64,000 nucleotides of DNA, taken from the NCBI GenBank assembly GCA_024235395.1, contig JACKMK010000003.1, positions 1,030,761 through 1,094,760 of the forward strand, in the 5' to 3' direction. Position 1 is the stretch's first letter. Each line of letters opens with the position of its first letter. Source of the stretch: Chromatiaceae bacterium. GTDB lineage: Bacteria > Pseudomonadota > Gammaproteobacteria > Chromatiales > Chromatiaceae. Below are positions 53,621 through 63,436 of this stretch, one piece after another. The notes under the pieces are model-generated. The model did not search any database. It was not told the DNA's origin and saw only the letters and a list, made by a program, of their open reading frames with translations. The position numbers and the translations under genes are program-made.

Positions 53621-54367
53621 ATGGGGAAGATCAAGCCATCGCGAATCATCTCGCCGCGTATCGTCCAGCCGGGCGAAGGTGGCGTGCGCCCGTGGCTCTG
53701 GATAGCGTTTCTGATAGCGCTCGGCGCCTGGTCGTGGCAGGTGTTTCAGTTCGGCCAGCAACGCGCCGGCTTTGACGTCGGGCGGCGCGACGCGGCCGAA
53801 GACCGACTGCGTGAACGGGTCGCCGAAATCCAGGAAGAGAACGATGTGTTGCGCGCGGCGGCGGCACGGTTCGAGCGCGCCGGGCAGATCGACCGGGCGG
53901 CGGTCGACAAGGTCAAGGCCGAAGTAAAAGCGTTGCAGGACGAACGCGCCGAACTCAAGCGCAAGGTGGCATTCCTCAACACCCTGGTTTCCGGCGGAGA
54001 CAAAAAGGCGCTGATCCTCGACGATTATCGTCTGGTCGAGGTCGGCGAACGCGAATACCGTTTCGAGATCACGGTCTCCAAGCCGGCCGACGAGGATCAG
54101 GACACGGTCAGCGGCCAGGTCAGCATTCGTGTTAAAGGCACACTGGCGGGGGTCGACAAGACACTCGAAATGGATGCCCTCACTGACGGGAAACGCAGTA
54201 ATTTCGGCATCCGTTTCAAGAGTTTTCAGAAGCTGAAGACGGAACTGCAGCTGCCCGGCGATTTCACACCGGCGACCGTCGAGGTCGCGGTGCGTCCAGA
54301 CGGCAAGGCTTTCAAATCGTTCGATCAGGCGTACAGCTGGGCCGTTTCAGACGCGGCAAGCGGTTAA
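53621..54367 (+). CDS. DUF6776-like coiled-coil membrane protein
   Basis: A 248-aa protein: one TM (about 24-42, WLWIAFLIALGAWSW), a coiled coil (about 60-125, RLRERVAEIQEENDVL, then KALQDERAELKRKVAFL) and a beta-rich periplasmic domain (about 135-240). Same position (between argC and bactofilin) as an uncharacterised conserved gene of pseudomonads. Possibly a partner of bactofilin at the envelope; that is inference from synteny. Confidence 0.8.
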   Translation: MGKIKPSRIISPRIVQPGEGGVRPWLWIAFLIALGAWSWQVFQFGQQRAGFDVGRRDAAEDRLRERVAEIQEENDVLRAAAARFERAGQIDRAAVDKVKAEVKALQDERAELKRKVAFLNTLVSGGDKKALILDDYRLVEVGEREYRFEITVSKPADEDQDTVSGQVSIRVKGTLAGVDKTLEMDALTDGKRSNFGIRFKSFQKLKTELQLPGDFTPATVEVAVRPDGKAFKSFDQAYSWAVSDAASG

Positions 54368-54388
54368 TCACACGGGGACACGAGACAG

Positions 54389-54829
54389 ATGGCACGAATC
54401 AAGCGCTTTAAGCCGCCGAAGGTATCCACCGTGATCGGACACGGTACCGTGATTACCGGAGACGTCGATTTTTCTGCCGGATTGCATCTGGACGGCCGTA
54501 TCAACGGCAACGTATCGGGCGCGGTCGACAGCCAGTCGACGCTGACGGTCAGTGAGCAGGGCGCCGTCGAGGGCGATGTGCGCGTCGAGAACCTCATTCT
54601 CAACGGTACCGTGATCGGCGACGTGTACGCGAACGAACGTGCCGAGCTGGCACCGAACGCGCGCGTTACGGGCACCGTTTACTATCGCCTGCTGGAAATG
54701 GCGATGGGCGCCGAGGTCAACGGCCAGCTGGTGCACAGCGAGGACCAGCCCGCGCAGTCGGCCGCCGACCCGAAGCGGGAGTCCGGTGCCGACATCGTCC
54801 CGGCACCGGACGGCGAGCCGAATACTTGA
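54389..54829 (+). CDS. Bactofilin
   Basis: A 146-aa polymer-forming cytoskeletal protein: VIGHGTVITGDVDFSAGLHLDG start, and repeated beta-helix turns (GRINGNVSG, GAVEGDVRV, GTVIGDVYA, ARVTGTVYY) with a disordered tail. Bactofilins form nucleotide-independent filaments that localise wall or polysaccharide enzymes. It lies between the coiled-coil membrane protein and erpA. Confidence 0.93.
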   Translation: MARIKRFKPPKVSTVIGHGTVITGDVDFSAGLHLDGRINGNVSGAVDSQSTLTVSEQGAVEGDVRVENLILNGTVIGDVYANERAELAPNARVTGTVYYRLLEMAMGAEVNGQLVHSEDQPAQSAADPKRESGADIVPAPDGEPNT

Positions 54830-54908
54830 CTGAATTGATCAGGAAAAGCATACTTTGCCCCTGTTATCGGTCCGCTCGGGGCGGACCACCGGTCTGTTAG
54901 GTGATGGT

Positions 54909-55262
54909 ATGACTGAGCAAGCGACGGCGAACAACGATTCCCTGGTGTTCACCTCTGCGGCGGCGCAAAAAGTCGCGGAACTGATTGCGGAGGAAGGCAA
55001 CCCGGAGCTGATGCTGCGCATCTACGTTCAGGGTGGCGGCTGTTCCGGTTTCCAGTACGGTTTCACGTTCGACGAGACCGTCAACGAGGGCGACGAGCGT
55101 GTGGTGACGGACGGCGTGACCCTGCTCATTGACCCGATGAGCATCCAGTACCTGATGGGAGCCGAGGTGGACTATTCAGAAGGCCTTCAGGGGGCGCAGT
55201 TCGTGATTCGCAATCCGAACGCGACGACCACCTGCGGCTGCGGCTCTTCGTTCTCGACCTGA
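54909..55262 (+). CDS. erpA: ErpA, essential A-type iron-sulfur carrier
   Basis: A 117-aa protein: LVFTSAAAQKVAELIAEEGN, GGGCSGFQYGFTFDE and C-terminal CGCGSSF, with all three canonical cysteines. It delivers Fe-S clusters to isoprenoid enzymes and others. The ATG at 54909 gives the family length; an in-frame ATG at 54855 is unlikely. Confidence 0.96.
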   Translation: MTEQATANNDSLVFTSAAAQKVAELIAEEGNPELMLRIYVQGGGCSGFQYGFTFDETVNEGDERVVTDGVTLLIDPMSIQYLMGAEVDYSEGLQGAQFVIRNPNATTTCGCGSSFST

Positions 55263-55284
55263 TCGTACGCCGTTCGGGCCCGGC

Positions 55285-55307
55285 AAAGGCGCCTCTGCGG
55301 CGCCTTT
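55285..55307 (+). terminator. Terminator after erpA
   Basis: A perfect 9-bp stem ending in TTT (AAAGGCGCC paired with GGCGCCTTT, loop of 5), followed by CGCATTTC. It ends the argC-erpA transcript and faces the convergent acyltransferase gene. Confidence 0.75.
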
Positions 55308-55374
55308 CGCATTTCTGCGACCGAGCACAGCGCCGGGCCCCGCCAGGTTGTCGAGCGTCGTTCCGGCCTGGCCG

Positions 55375-58062
55375 TCACAAGTGGCGTCGGACCTCGACGA
55401 TGTCGGTTTCGTCCCGGTTGTGCGCGGCCCGGAAACCGAGCTTCTCGCACAACCGCAGCATCTTGCTGTTCGCCGACAACACCTCGCCCTGCATGATCTC
55501 GATGCCGCGGTCGCGGGCGACGGTCATCAGGCGCTGCATCAATAGTCGACCTATGCCCTTCTGCTGCCAGGCGTCGGCAACCGTCAAGGCGAATTCGCAC
55601 GACTGTTTGTCCGGGTTGCTGATGTAGCGTGCGACACCCAGGATGCGCGCCTGCGGTGTGTGCTCGTTGATCACCGCCACCAAGGCCATCTCGCGGTCGT
55701 AGTCGATCTGCGTGAAGCGCGCCAGCATCATCGGTGTGAGCTTGTCCATGCTCTGCATGAAGCGGAAATATTTGCTCTCCGGCGACAGGTTCTGCACGAA
55801 GTCCTGCTCGATCTCGGCGTCTTCCGGGCGAATCGGGCGCACCGAGACGTCGGTGCCGTCGGGCAGCTGCCACGTCGTCTCGAGTTCGGGCGGGTAGGGG
55901 TGGATCGCCATGTGCCCATAATGCGCAGTGCTGGCTTTGGGTGCTGCGACGACCACCCTCGCATCGACCGCGATGACGCCCTGTTCATCGACCAGCAAGG
56001 GATTGATGTCGAGTTCCCGTACCTCCGGCAGTTCGCATGCGATCTCCGAGATGCGCTGCAACACATCGGTCAACTTCGAGGCATCCGCCTCGGGCAGGTT
56101 GCGGAACCGCTTCAGGAACCGGGCGGCACGCGTGCCGCGGATGAGTTCCCGGCTGAGGTACTCGTTCAACGGCGGCAGGGCGACATGACTGTCGGCGAAG
56201 ATCTCGACGGCAGTGCCGCCGGCACCAAAGCTGACGACCGGTCCGAACACCGGATCGTGCGCGATCCCGATCATGATCTCACGGGCGTGCGGTCGTTCCA
56301 CCATCGGCTCTATCGTCACGCCATCGACCCGTGCGTCCGGGTTGAGTGCCTTCACGCTGTCCATCATCTCGCGAAATGCGGTGCGTACCGAACGCGGTTC
56401 GCGGATGTTCAGACGCACCCCGCCGACGTCGGATTTGTGCGTGATATCGGGTGAATTGATCTTCATCGCCACAGGCAGCCCGACACCTTCCGCGGCGATC
56501 AGCGCATCGGCGGCCGAATTGACGTTGATGCTGGGCGAGGTCGGGATGTGGAACGCGTTGAGGACCGCCTTTGCTTCGGCGCTGCTCAGGGTGTTGCGAC
56601 GCTCGCCCATCGCGTGCTCGATGATCAGCCTGGCCCCTTCGACATCGGGCTCGCGGTGCTTGGACAGCGGCGTGGGTGCCTGGAGCAATGCCTTCTGGTT
56701 GCGCCGGTAACAGGCCAGGTAGCCGAATGCGTCGACCCCGGCCTCGGGGCTGGTGAAATGCGGGATGCCGGCATCAGCAAAACGCTTACGCCCGTCCTTG
56801 ACCAGGTTCTCACCCATCCAGCAGGCCAGCACGGGCTTGTGTTGTTTCGCGGTCTTGATGGCCTCGATGACGCCTTCGGCGCACGCCGTCGCATCGGTCA
56901 TCGCCTGCGGTGTGAGCAATACCAGCAGTCCGTCCACGTTTTGGTCGGCCAGCACGATCTCGGTGGCTGCACGGTACCGGGCGTGGTCCGCGTCGCCGAG
57001 GATATCCACCGGATCGCTGTGCGACCAGTGGTCCGGCAGCACCTCGCTGAGCCGGTCGATGGTCTGCACTGCGAGCTCGGCCAACGGGACCTTGAGATCG
57101 CTGGCCCGATCGGCCGCCATCACGCCGGGACCGCCTCCGTTGGTCAGAATCGCCAGGCGTGGCCCTTCGACACGTGTCCCGGAGGCCAGGGTGCGGGCGG
57201 CGGCGAACAGTTGGTTGACCGTGGTGACGCGTACCGCGCCGGCACGCTCGATTGCGGCGTCGAACACGGCATCGTTGCCGACCAGTGCGCCGGTGTGCGA
57301 AACGGCGGCGCGCGTGCCGCTCTCGTTGCGCCCCGATTTGACAACGATGACCGGTTTCAGGCGGGCTGCGACGCGCAGTCCGCTCATGAAAGAGCGGGCG
57401 TCCGAGATGCCTTCGACGTACAACAGGATGCTCTTGGTTTCGGGGTCTACCGCCAGGTAGTCGAGTACGTCGCCGAATCCAACATCCGCGGTCGCACCCA
57501 GCGAAGCGACCGCCGAAAATCCGTATCCGTTCGAGTCCGCCCAGTCCAGCAACGCCGTGCAAAACGCGCCCGACTGGGCGACCAGGGCCACGTGGCCGGT
57601 CTGCACGCCGCTCTTTGCGAAGGTGGCATTGAGGCCCACCCTCGGACGAACGATGCCGAGACAATTGGGGCCCACCATGGGGATGTCATAGGTACGTGCG
57701 ACGTCGACGATCTCTTGCTGCAGCGCGAGTCCGCGTTTGCCGACTTCGCCAAATCCGGCGGACAACACGACCACTGCGCCCACCTCGTGGTCGCCACATT
57801 GGCGGATCACTTCCGGGATCGCCTGTGCGGGAATTGCAATCACCACCAGATCGATGGGGTGGTCAATATCGGTTATCGACGCGTACGATTTGATGCCTTG
57901 GACCGTCGTGTGCTTTGGGTTGACCGGATAGATGTCCCCGTTGAAACCGCTTTCCCGCATGTTGCGCAGCACCTGGCCGCCGACAGAATTGGCCCGATCG
58001 GACGCGCCTACAATGGCGACCGATTGTGGCTCGAAGACTTTGTTGAGGTAGTGTTTTTTCAT
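55375..58062 (-). CDS. Pat-type protein acyltransferase (NDP-forming acyl-CoA synthetase domain plus GNAT)
   Basis: An 895-aa protein: CoA-binding domain (SVAIVGASDRANSVGGQVLRN), succinyl-CoA-synthetase-like domains (MVGPNCLGIVRP, VALVAQSGAFCTALLDW, SHTGALVGND), ATP-grasp part (GVGLPVAMKINSPDITHKSDVGG split) and a C-terminal GNAT domain (about 730-895, QQKGIGRLLMQRL). This is the layout of Pat/YfiQ, which acetylates lysines, classically acetyl-CoA synthetase. The usual catalytic His of active synthetases is not obvious. It is divergent from an HDAC-family gene. Confidence 0.92.
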   Translation of the reverse strand: MKKHYLNKVFEPQSVAIVGASDRANSVGGQVLRNMRESGFNGDIYPVNPKHTTVQGIKSYASITDIDHPIDLVVIAIPAQAIPEVIRQCGDHEVGAVVVLSAGFGEVGKRGLALQQEIVDVARTYDIPMVGPNCLGIVRPRVGLNATFAKSGVQTGHVALVAQSGAFCTALLDWADSNGYGFSAVASLGATADVGFGDVLDYLAVDPETKSILLYVEGISDARSFMSGLRVAARLKPVIVVKSGRNESGTRAAVSHTGALVGNDAVFDAAIERAGAVRVTTVNQLFAAARTLASGTRVEGPRLAILTNGGGPGVMAADRASDLKVPLAELAVQTIDRLSEVLPDHWSHSDPVDILGDADHARYRAATEIVLADQNVDGLLVLLTPQAMTDATACAEGVIEAIKTAKQHKPVLACWMGENLVKDGRKRFADAGIPHFTSPEAGVDAFGYLACYRRNQKALLQAPTPLSKHREPDVEGARLIIEHAMGERRNTLSSAEAKAVLNAFHIPTSPSINVNSAADALIAAEGVGLPVAMKINSPDITHKSDVGGVRLNIREPRSVRTAFREMMDSVKALNPDARVDGVTIEPMVERPHAREIMIGIAHDPVFGPVVSFGAGGTAVEIFADSHVALPPLNEYLSRELIRGTRAARFLKRFRNLPEADASKLTDVLQRISEIACELPEVRELDINPLLVDEQGVIAVDARVVVAAPKASTAHYGHMAIHPYPPELETTWQLPDGTDVSVRPIRPEDAEIEQDFVQNLSPESKYFRFMQSMDKLTPMMLARFTQIDYDREMALVAVINEHTPQARILGVARYISNPDKQSCEFALTVADAWQQKGIGRLLMQRLMTVARDRGIEIMQGEVLSANSKMLRLCEKLGFRAAHNRDETDIVEVRRHL

Positions 58063-58198
58063 CTCGTTACGACTCGGATGTTGAAGACCCTGGGCGCTGA
58101 GCCGAGGAGTTTCTGGGGCCAGGCAGGTGATGCGGGCGCAACTATGGTGCACTGCAACATAAGTAGCGGCAAGTAATTTCGGAAGTTGAGGGTGGCTT

Positions 58199-59125
58199 AT
58201 GGCGATTGGATTGGTCTCGCATCACGACTGCGAGTTGCACGATATGGGGCACCACCACCCGGAGCAGCCGGCTCGGCTGAGTGCGATCAACGACCGTCTG
58301 ATCGCCAGCGGACTTGCGTCACTCGTGCACCACTATGACGCGCCTTTGGCCACGCGGGAGATGCTCGAGGCGGCGCACGATGCGGACTACATCGATGAGG
58401 TGTATGCCGCTTCCCCGAGCGAGGGGATTGTCTGGTTCCATGATGAAACGGCGATGAATCCGCATTCGCTCACCGCGGCGCTACGGGCCGCCGGTGGGAC
58501 GGCCTACGGGGTGGATCTGGTCGTCGATGGTGGCATGCAGCAGGTGTTCTGTGCCGTTCGGCCCCCGGGACACCACGCCGAACGCCACCGGGCGATGGGA
58601 TTCTGCATCTTCAACAATATCGCGGTGGGTGCCCTGCACGCGATCAATCGGCATGCCCTGAAGCGGGTCGCAATCGTCGATTTCGATGTGCACCATGGCA
58701 ACGGTACCGAGGACATCGTCTCTGGCGACGACCGGATCCTGTTCTGCTCAACCTTTCAGCACCCCTTTTACCCGCATTCGGGGTTCGGTGAGACCGCGGC
58801 CAATGTAGTCAACAGCCCGTTGCCCTCGGGCAGCGATGGTAAGGCCTTCCGTGAGGTCATCGAGTCCACGTGGTTGCCGCGTCTGGCTGAATTCGCGCCC
58901 GAACTGATCCTGATTTCAGCTGGCTTCGATGCACATCAGGCGGACGATATGGCCGGCCTGAATCTGATCGATGCGGATTACGGTTGGGTCACGCGCCGAC
59001 TCTGCGAGCAGGCGGAGCAGAGTGCACAAGGGCGAATCGTCTCGTCACTGGAGGGGGGCTACGACCTGCACGCACTGGCGCGTAGCGTCGAGGCCCACCT
59101 CAAGGCATTCCTCGGCGAGTATTGA
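58199..59125 (+). CDS. Histone-deacetylase-family (class II/AcuC-like) deacylase
   Basis: A 308-aa zinc hydrolase: HDCELHDMGHHHPEQPARLSAI, RPPGHHAERHRAMGFCIFNN (catalytic His pair), VDFDVHHGNGTED (zinc ligands) and SAGFDAHQADDM. Natural substrates may be acetyl-lysine or acetylated polyamines. GAGGG lies upstream of the ATG. Divergent from the acyltransferase across a 136-nt gap, so the two may be co-regulated as writer and eraser. Confidence 0.92.
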   Translation: MAIGLVSHHDCELHDMGHHHPEQPARLSAINDRLIASGLASLVHHYDAPLATREMLEAAHDADYIDEVYAASPSEGIVWFHDETAMNPHSLTAALRAAGGTAYGVDLVVDGGMQQVFCAVRPPGHHAERHRAMGFCIFNNIAVGALHAINRHALKRVAIVDFDVHHGNGTEDIVSGDDRILFCSTFQHPFYPHSGFGETAANVVNSPLPSGSDGKAFREVIESTWLPRLAEFAPELILISAGFDAHQADDMAGLNLIDADYGWVTRRLCEQAEQSAQGRIVSSLEGGYDLHALARSVEAHLKAFLGEY

Positions 59126-59141
59126 CCGCCCGCAGCGGCGC

Positions 59142-60245
59142 TCAGGCCGGGTGGATCGCGCCGAGGATCCGCGGGCCGCTCGAGCCGGTCACGGTCGGCA
59201 GGTTGCCATGTCGGCTCGACAGAGTCCGTTCGGCTAGCCATGCGAATGCCATCGCCTCCACCCAGTCGGGGTCCACGCCGTGGCGCGCTGTCGATTCGAC
59301 GGGAATCCCCAGCGTCTGCGTCAGCTGGCGCATCAACGCGCGGTTGTGGACGCCGCCACCGCAGACCAGCACGCGCTGGGTTTTCGGGGCATGGCGCGAA
59401 ATGGCGTCGGCGACGGTGGCGCTGCTGAGTGCCAACAGGGTCGCCTGCACCTTGGCGGGCGAAAGGTCGTTCGTGGTGCCGAGTCGGGCATCCAGCCAGG
59501 CGGCCGAGAAATACTGCGTGCCGGTGCTCTTCGGTGGCAAGAGATCGAAGTAGGGATCGCTTTTCAGATGCGCAAGAAACCTCGTGTCCGGGTGTTCCGA
59601 TTCCGCCCAGGCCCCGTCTCGGTCGAATGGCTGGCCCAGGTGGCGACGCGCCCAGAGGTCGAGCAGGCAGTTGGCGGGTCCGGTATCGAAGCCGGTCACG
59701 TCAGCTGCATCGTCGGTCGGCAGCACGGTGACGTTCGCGATGCCGCCCAGATTCAGGACGACACGCTCCTCTCGGCGATCACGCAGCACTGCGGCATGGA
59801 ATGCCGGCGCCAGCGGCGCGCCCTGACCGCCCGCCGCCATGTCACGTCGGCGGAAGTCGTTGATCGTGGTGATCCCGGTTCGTTCGGCAATGATATTCGC
59901 ATCACCGAGTTGCCAGGTTGTAGGCACCTCGCCTTCCGGGACGTGCGCCACGGTCTGACCGTGGCAGCCGATTGCCTGCACCCGTCTCGCGTCAATCCTT
60001 TGCGTAGCGAGCAGGTCCTTGACCACCTGGGCGATGAAGCGGCCGACCTCGGTGTCCAAAATGGCGACGGCCGTCGCGTCGAGCGGCTCGCCGCCGGCCA
60101 GGCGCTTCATGCGCTCGAGCAATCGTTCGGGCCACGCGCCCGACAAGGTCGCAACCAGGCGAGGCAGTTTGCCACCGAGTTCCACCAGCCCGGCGTCGAC
60201 GGCGTCCATGCTCGTCCCGGACATGACGCCGACGAACAGTGACAC
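59142..60245 (-). CDS. anmK: Anhydro-N-acetylmuramic acid kinase
   Basis: A 367-aa protein, GTG start: GVMSGTSMDAVDAGLVEL phosphate site, IGCHGQTVAHVP, RVVLNLGGIANVT and VCGGGVHNRAL. It phosphorylates anhydro-MurNAc in peptidoglycan recycling, complementing mpl at 40083. It ends 16 nt from the deacylase stop (convergent) and starts 5 nt after the M23 peptidase gene. Confidence 0.96.
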   Translation of the reverse strand: MSLFVGVMSGTSMDAVDAGLVELGGKLPRLVATLSGAWPERLLERMKRLAGGEPLDATAVAILDTEVGRFIAQVVKDLLATQRIDARRVQAIGCHGQTVAHVPEGEVPTTWQLGDANIIAERTGITTINDFRRRDMAAGGQGAPLAPAFHAAVLRDRREERVVLNLGGIANVTVLPTDDAADVTGFDTGPANCLLDLWARRHLGQPFDRDGAWAESEHPDTRFLAHLKSDPYFDLLPPKSTGTQYFSAAWLDARLGTTNDLSPAKVQATLLALSSATVADAISRHAPKTQRVLVCGGGVHNRALMRQLTQTLGIPVESTARHGVDPDWVEAMAFAWLAERTLSSRHGNLPTVTGSSGPRILGAIHPA

Positions 60246-60250
60246 GTGGA

Positions 60251-61816
60251 TCAGGGTGTCGGGCGGGGATCGGCGGGTGCGCTCGCAACCATGGTTTCCG
60301 GCGCAATCGCATCCAGCTGCGCGAGCAGCGGGTCCGTGGCTTCGTGGAATTCCACGATCTCCGACTTGGGCAGTCCCAGCGACTTGGGTAGCTTCACTTT
60401 GAGTGGGTCTTGATGCAGGCCGCCAACGCGAAACTCATAGTGCAGATGAGGCCCGCTCGCCAGGCCCGTCTTACCGACGTAGCCTATCACCTGACCTTGC
60501 TTGACCCTCGTGCCAGGTGCGGCGCGACCGGAATACTTGGACAGATGTGCATACAGGGTCTGATACCTTCCCGCGTGTTCCAGGATCACCGTCTTGCCGT
60601 AACCGCCCTTGGTGCCGCGAAACACGACGCGGCCGTCACCGGTTGCCTTGACCGGCGTGCCGGTAGGCGCTGCATAGTCCACACCCTTGTGCGAGCGCCA
60701 CTTCTTCAGAACGGGGTGCCAGCGACGCGGATTGAATCGTGAACTCACACGGGCGAACTTGATCGGTGTCCGAATGAATGCCCGCCGTTTGCTCTGCCCA
60801 TCGGCGTCGAAATAGCCGACTTCTCCGGTCTTGTCTTCGTAGCGCACGGCTCGGAAGGTGGTTCCCCGGCTGGTGAACTCGGCGGCCAATATCGGACCGT
60901 CGCGCAGCTTCTCACCATCCAGGTAGTGCTCTTCGTAAAGCACGCGGAACTGGTCACCCGCCCTGATCTCCAGTGCGAAATCGATATCCCAGCCGAATAT
61001 CGTCGCCAGCTCCATGATCTGCCCGTCCGACATGCCTGCCTTCTGCCCGTCGACGAACAGCGAAGATTCAATGACACCGGCGGTGGACGCGACACGGCGT
61101 TCGACTGCCTTGCTGATTTCCTCGGTCGTGATGTCGTCGTCTGCAATTGCAATGCGCAGAGAGTCGGTGCGGCTGCGCTGCAGTTCCAGCCGGGTCAGCT
61201 CGTCGTCTTCGAACACAAAGCGCAGCGTTTGCCCTGGGCGAATCTGCGCGAGCGACTCCGCTTGCTTGCTGCTCGTGACGATACGATGCAGCAGCGTCGG
61301 GTCGAGATTGAGTTGCGCAAAGATCTTGGCCAGTGATTCACCGCTCTTCACCTCGTGTTCCACGCGGCGGGACGTTGTCCGGTCGATACTCCGCGGCGCT
61401 TCCAGCATCGCCACGGTCGAATCTGCCGTTGCCGGGACATCTTCCGTATCGGTATCTGTTTCGCTCAACAGGCTTGCGTCGGCGGGGTCATCGATAAAGT
61501 CGGCGGTCTCATGTGCGGGCGGGTTTTCCGACGGGGGCGTCGATGACAGCACGGCGGTGGCAGAGGCGGCGGCTGCGCGTGGTGAACCGTTTTCCTGATC
61601 CCGCACAGCATCGAGGGAGCCGAGCGGCAAGGGCAGGGACCGAGAGACCGGTTCGAGCGCTGCAGCGCTGGTGTCAGAAATCGGAAGGCTCGGCAGGTCC
61701 AGATAGCGGATCGCGCCAAACACGGATCCCAGGAGTGCGAAGGCCATCAGCACCCGCATCGGTCGACGCCGTTTCGGTTGGGACGGCAAGCTACGTAATT
61801 TGTAATCTCGTATCAC
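60251..61816 (-). CDS. M23 peptidoglycan endopeptidase (OapA/MepM-like)
   Basis: A 521-aa protein: N-terminal basic cytosolic segment and TM (about 21-37), a long Ser/Ala/Glu-rich linker, a LysM/opacity-associated-like domain (VKSGESLAKIFAQLNLD), an intermediate domain and the M23 peptidase with SHKGVDYAAPTGTPV and HLHYEF zinc ligands. It cuts D-Ala-DAP crosslinks for wall growth. The GTG start lacks an SD; an internal ATG (MRVLMAF) is possible. In an operon with anmK. Confidence 0.92.
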   Translation of the reverse strand: MIRDYKLRSLPSQPKRRRPMRVLMAFALLGSVFGAIRYLDLPSLPISDTSAAALEPVSRSLPLPLGSLDAVRDQENGSPRAAAASATAVLSSTPPSENPPAHETADFIDDPADASLLSETDTDTEDVPATADSTVAMLEAPRSIDRTTSRRVEHEVKSGESLAKIFAQLNLDPTLLHRIVTSSKQAESLAQIRPGQTLRFVFEDDELTRLELQRSRTDSLRIAIADDDITTEEISKAVERRVASTAGVIESSLFVDGQKAGMSDGQIMELATIFGWDIDFALEIRAGDQFRVLYEEHYLDGEKLRDGPILAAEFTSRGTTFRAVRYEDKTGEVGYFDADGQSKRRAFIRTPIKFARVSSRFNPRRWHPVLKKWRSHKGVDYAAPTGTPVKATGDGRVVFRGTKGGYGKTVILEHAGRYQTLYAHLSKYSGRAAPGTRVKQGQVIGYVGKTGLASGPHLHYEFRVGGLHQDPLKVKLPKSLGLPKSEIVEFHEATDPLLAQLDAIAPETMVASAPADPRPTP

Positions 61817-61989
61817 TAAAATGCCGTTTTTGTTAAAAATTTCGGGGATTATGGCAGATTGTCGGCAGGCCGCGATAGGAATTTAACTGCGGTATCCGGA
61901 TTTGCTAGGCGCATCACCCTAAGCGGGGCGCAAAAATCCCGTTTCTGATAGTGTTGGGCGCTTTGCATCGACCCATGTAGAAGCGAACC

Positions 61990-63192
61990 ATGGCTGCCTC
62001 AATACAAGATTCTCTGCGCCTGATCCGGCGCGGCGCGACCGAAATTCTCGTCGAGTCCGAACTCGAGAAAAAGCTCGCCCGGGGCAAGCCGTTGCGAGTC
62101 AAGGCGGGCTTCGACCCGACGGCCCCCGATCTGCACCTTGGGCATACGGTGCTGATCAACAAGCTGCGGCAGTTTCAGGATCTGGGCCACGAGGTGTTGT
62201 TCCTGATCGGTGATTTCACCGGGATGATCGGCGATCCCACCGGCAAGAGCGCCACCCGCCCGCCGTTGACCCGGGACGAAGTAATCGAGAACGCGAAGAG
62301 CTACGAGGCGCAGATTTTCAAGATTCTCGATCCGGCCAAGACTCTGGTGCTGTTCAATTCCAGCTGGATGGCCGATCTGAACGCGGCGGATCTGATCCAG
62401 CTTGCCGCCAGGCACACGGTCGCGCGGATGCTGGAGCGCGACGACTTCAGTAAGCGTTACCGGTCGGGGCAGCCCATCGCGATCCATGAGTTCCTCTATC
62501 CGTTGGTGCAGGGGTACGACTCGGTGGCGATGAAAGCGGACGTCGAGTTGGGGGGGACCGATCAGAAGTTCAACCTGCTGGTCGGTCGGCAGCTCCAGGA
62601 GTCCTACGGACAGGAACCGCAGGTGGTGCTCACGATGCCAATCCTCGAGGGATTGGACGGTGTGCAAAAAATGTCGAAATCACTCGGCAACTATATCGGG
62701 ATCACAGACCCGCCCGAAGATATGTTCGGAAAGATCATGTCGATCTCAGACGATTTGATGTGGCGCTACTTCGAGTTGTTGAGTTTCCGGCCGCTCGACG
62801 AAATCGAGCGCTTGCGTCGCCAGGTCGCGGACGGCGGCAATCCTCGGGACGTAAAGTTCGAGCTGGGTGTCGAGATCGTCGGCCGATTCCACTCGGCCGA
62901 CGCGGCCCATCGCGCACGCCAGGCGTTCGTCGACCGCTTCCAGAAAGGCGCAATCCCCGAAGACATCGACGAATGCGTACTGGAGGGTGGTGGCGCAGGC
63001 CTGCCAATAGCAAACGCATTGAAGGATGCCGGACTGGTGGCGAGCACCTCCGAAGGCAACAGGATGATCATGCAGGGCGCGGTGCGTCTGGACGGCAATC
63101 GCATCGATGACAAGGGGCTGGTCCTCGCCAGTGGGATCAGTGTCGTCTGCCAGGTCGGTAAGCGCCGATTCGCCCGTATCGTGGTCCGCTGA
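61990..63192 (+). CDS. tyrS: Tyrosyl-tRNA synthetase
   Basis: A 400-aa class I synthetase: HLGH (in PDLHLGHTVLINKLRQF), GDFTGMIGDPTGK, KMSKS and a C-terminal S4 domain (about 335-400). The compact form matches the TyrZ type, found before an rRNA operon in Pseudomonas. Divergent from the M23 gene across 173 nt. Confidence 0.97.
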   Translation: MAASIQDSLRLIRRGATEILVESELEKKLARGKPLRVKAGFDPTAPDLHLGHTVLINKLRQFQDLGHEVLFLIGDFTGMIGDPTGKSATRPPLTRDEVIENAKSYEAQIFKILDPAKTLVLFNSSWMADLNAADLIQLAARHTVARMLERDDFSKRYRSGQPIAIHEFLYPLVQGYDSVAMKADVELGGTDQKFNLLVGRQLQESYGQEPQVVLTMPILEGLDGVQKMSKSLGNYIGITDPPEDMFGKIMSISDDLMWRYFELLSFRPLDEIERLRRQVADGGNPRDVKFELGVEIVGRFHSADAAHRARQAFVDRFQKGAIPEDIDECVLEGGGAGLPIANALKDAGLVASTSEGNRMIMQGAVRLDGNRIDDKGLVLASGISVVCQVGKRRFARIVVR

Positions 63193-63210
63193 CAGGGCGC
63201 GAAAAAAGGG

Positions 63211-63238
63211 TTGACGGCCAATCCTGCGGCCCTATAAT
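63211..63238 (+). promoter_or_regulatory. rRNA operon promoter P1
   Basis: TTGACG (63211-63216) and a perfect TATAAT (63233-63238) with 16-bp spacing. An A-run lies just upstream (UP-like), and a GC-rich discriminator GCGCGCC follows, typical of stringently controlled rRNA promoters. Confidence 0.85.
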
Positions 63239-63291
63239 GCGCGCCTCTCGAAGCCGAGCAGCCGGACGAGACAGACTCCGAAAAAATGGAG

Positions 63292-63319
63292 TTGACAGGT
63301 TCTCGAAAAGCTCTAAAAT
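63292..63319 (+). promoter_or_regulatory. rRNA operon promoter P2
   Basis: A perfect TTGACA (63292-63297), 16-bp spacer and TAAAAT (63314-63319), preceded by an A6 run and followed by the GC-rich discriminator CGCCCCC. Second of the tandem pair, about 80 bp after P1. Confidence 0.85.
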
Positions 63320-63436
63320 TCGCCCCCTCGAAACGGGGTGACCGCGACGAGAGGTCGGGAAAGCAGCACAAACTGCTTGACGACTGAAAACGAAACGCTT
63401 CATAATTGAACGTCTCGGCGCTGCAAAAAGCGCACC

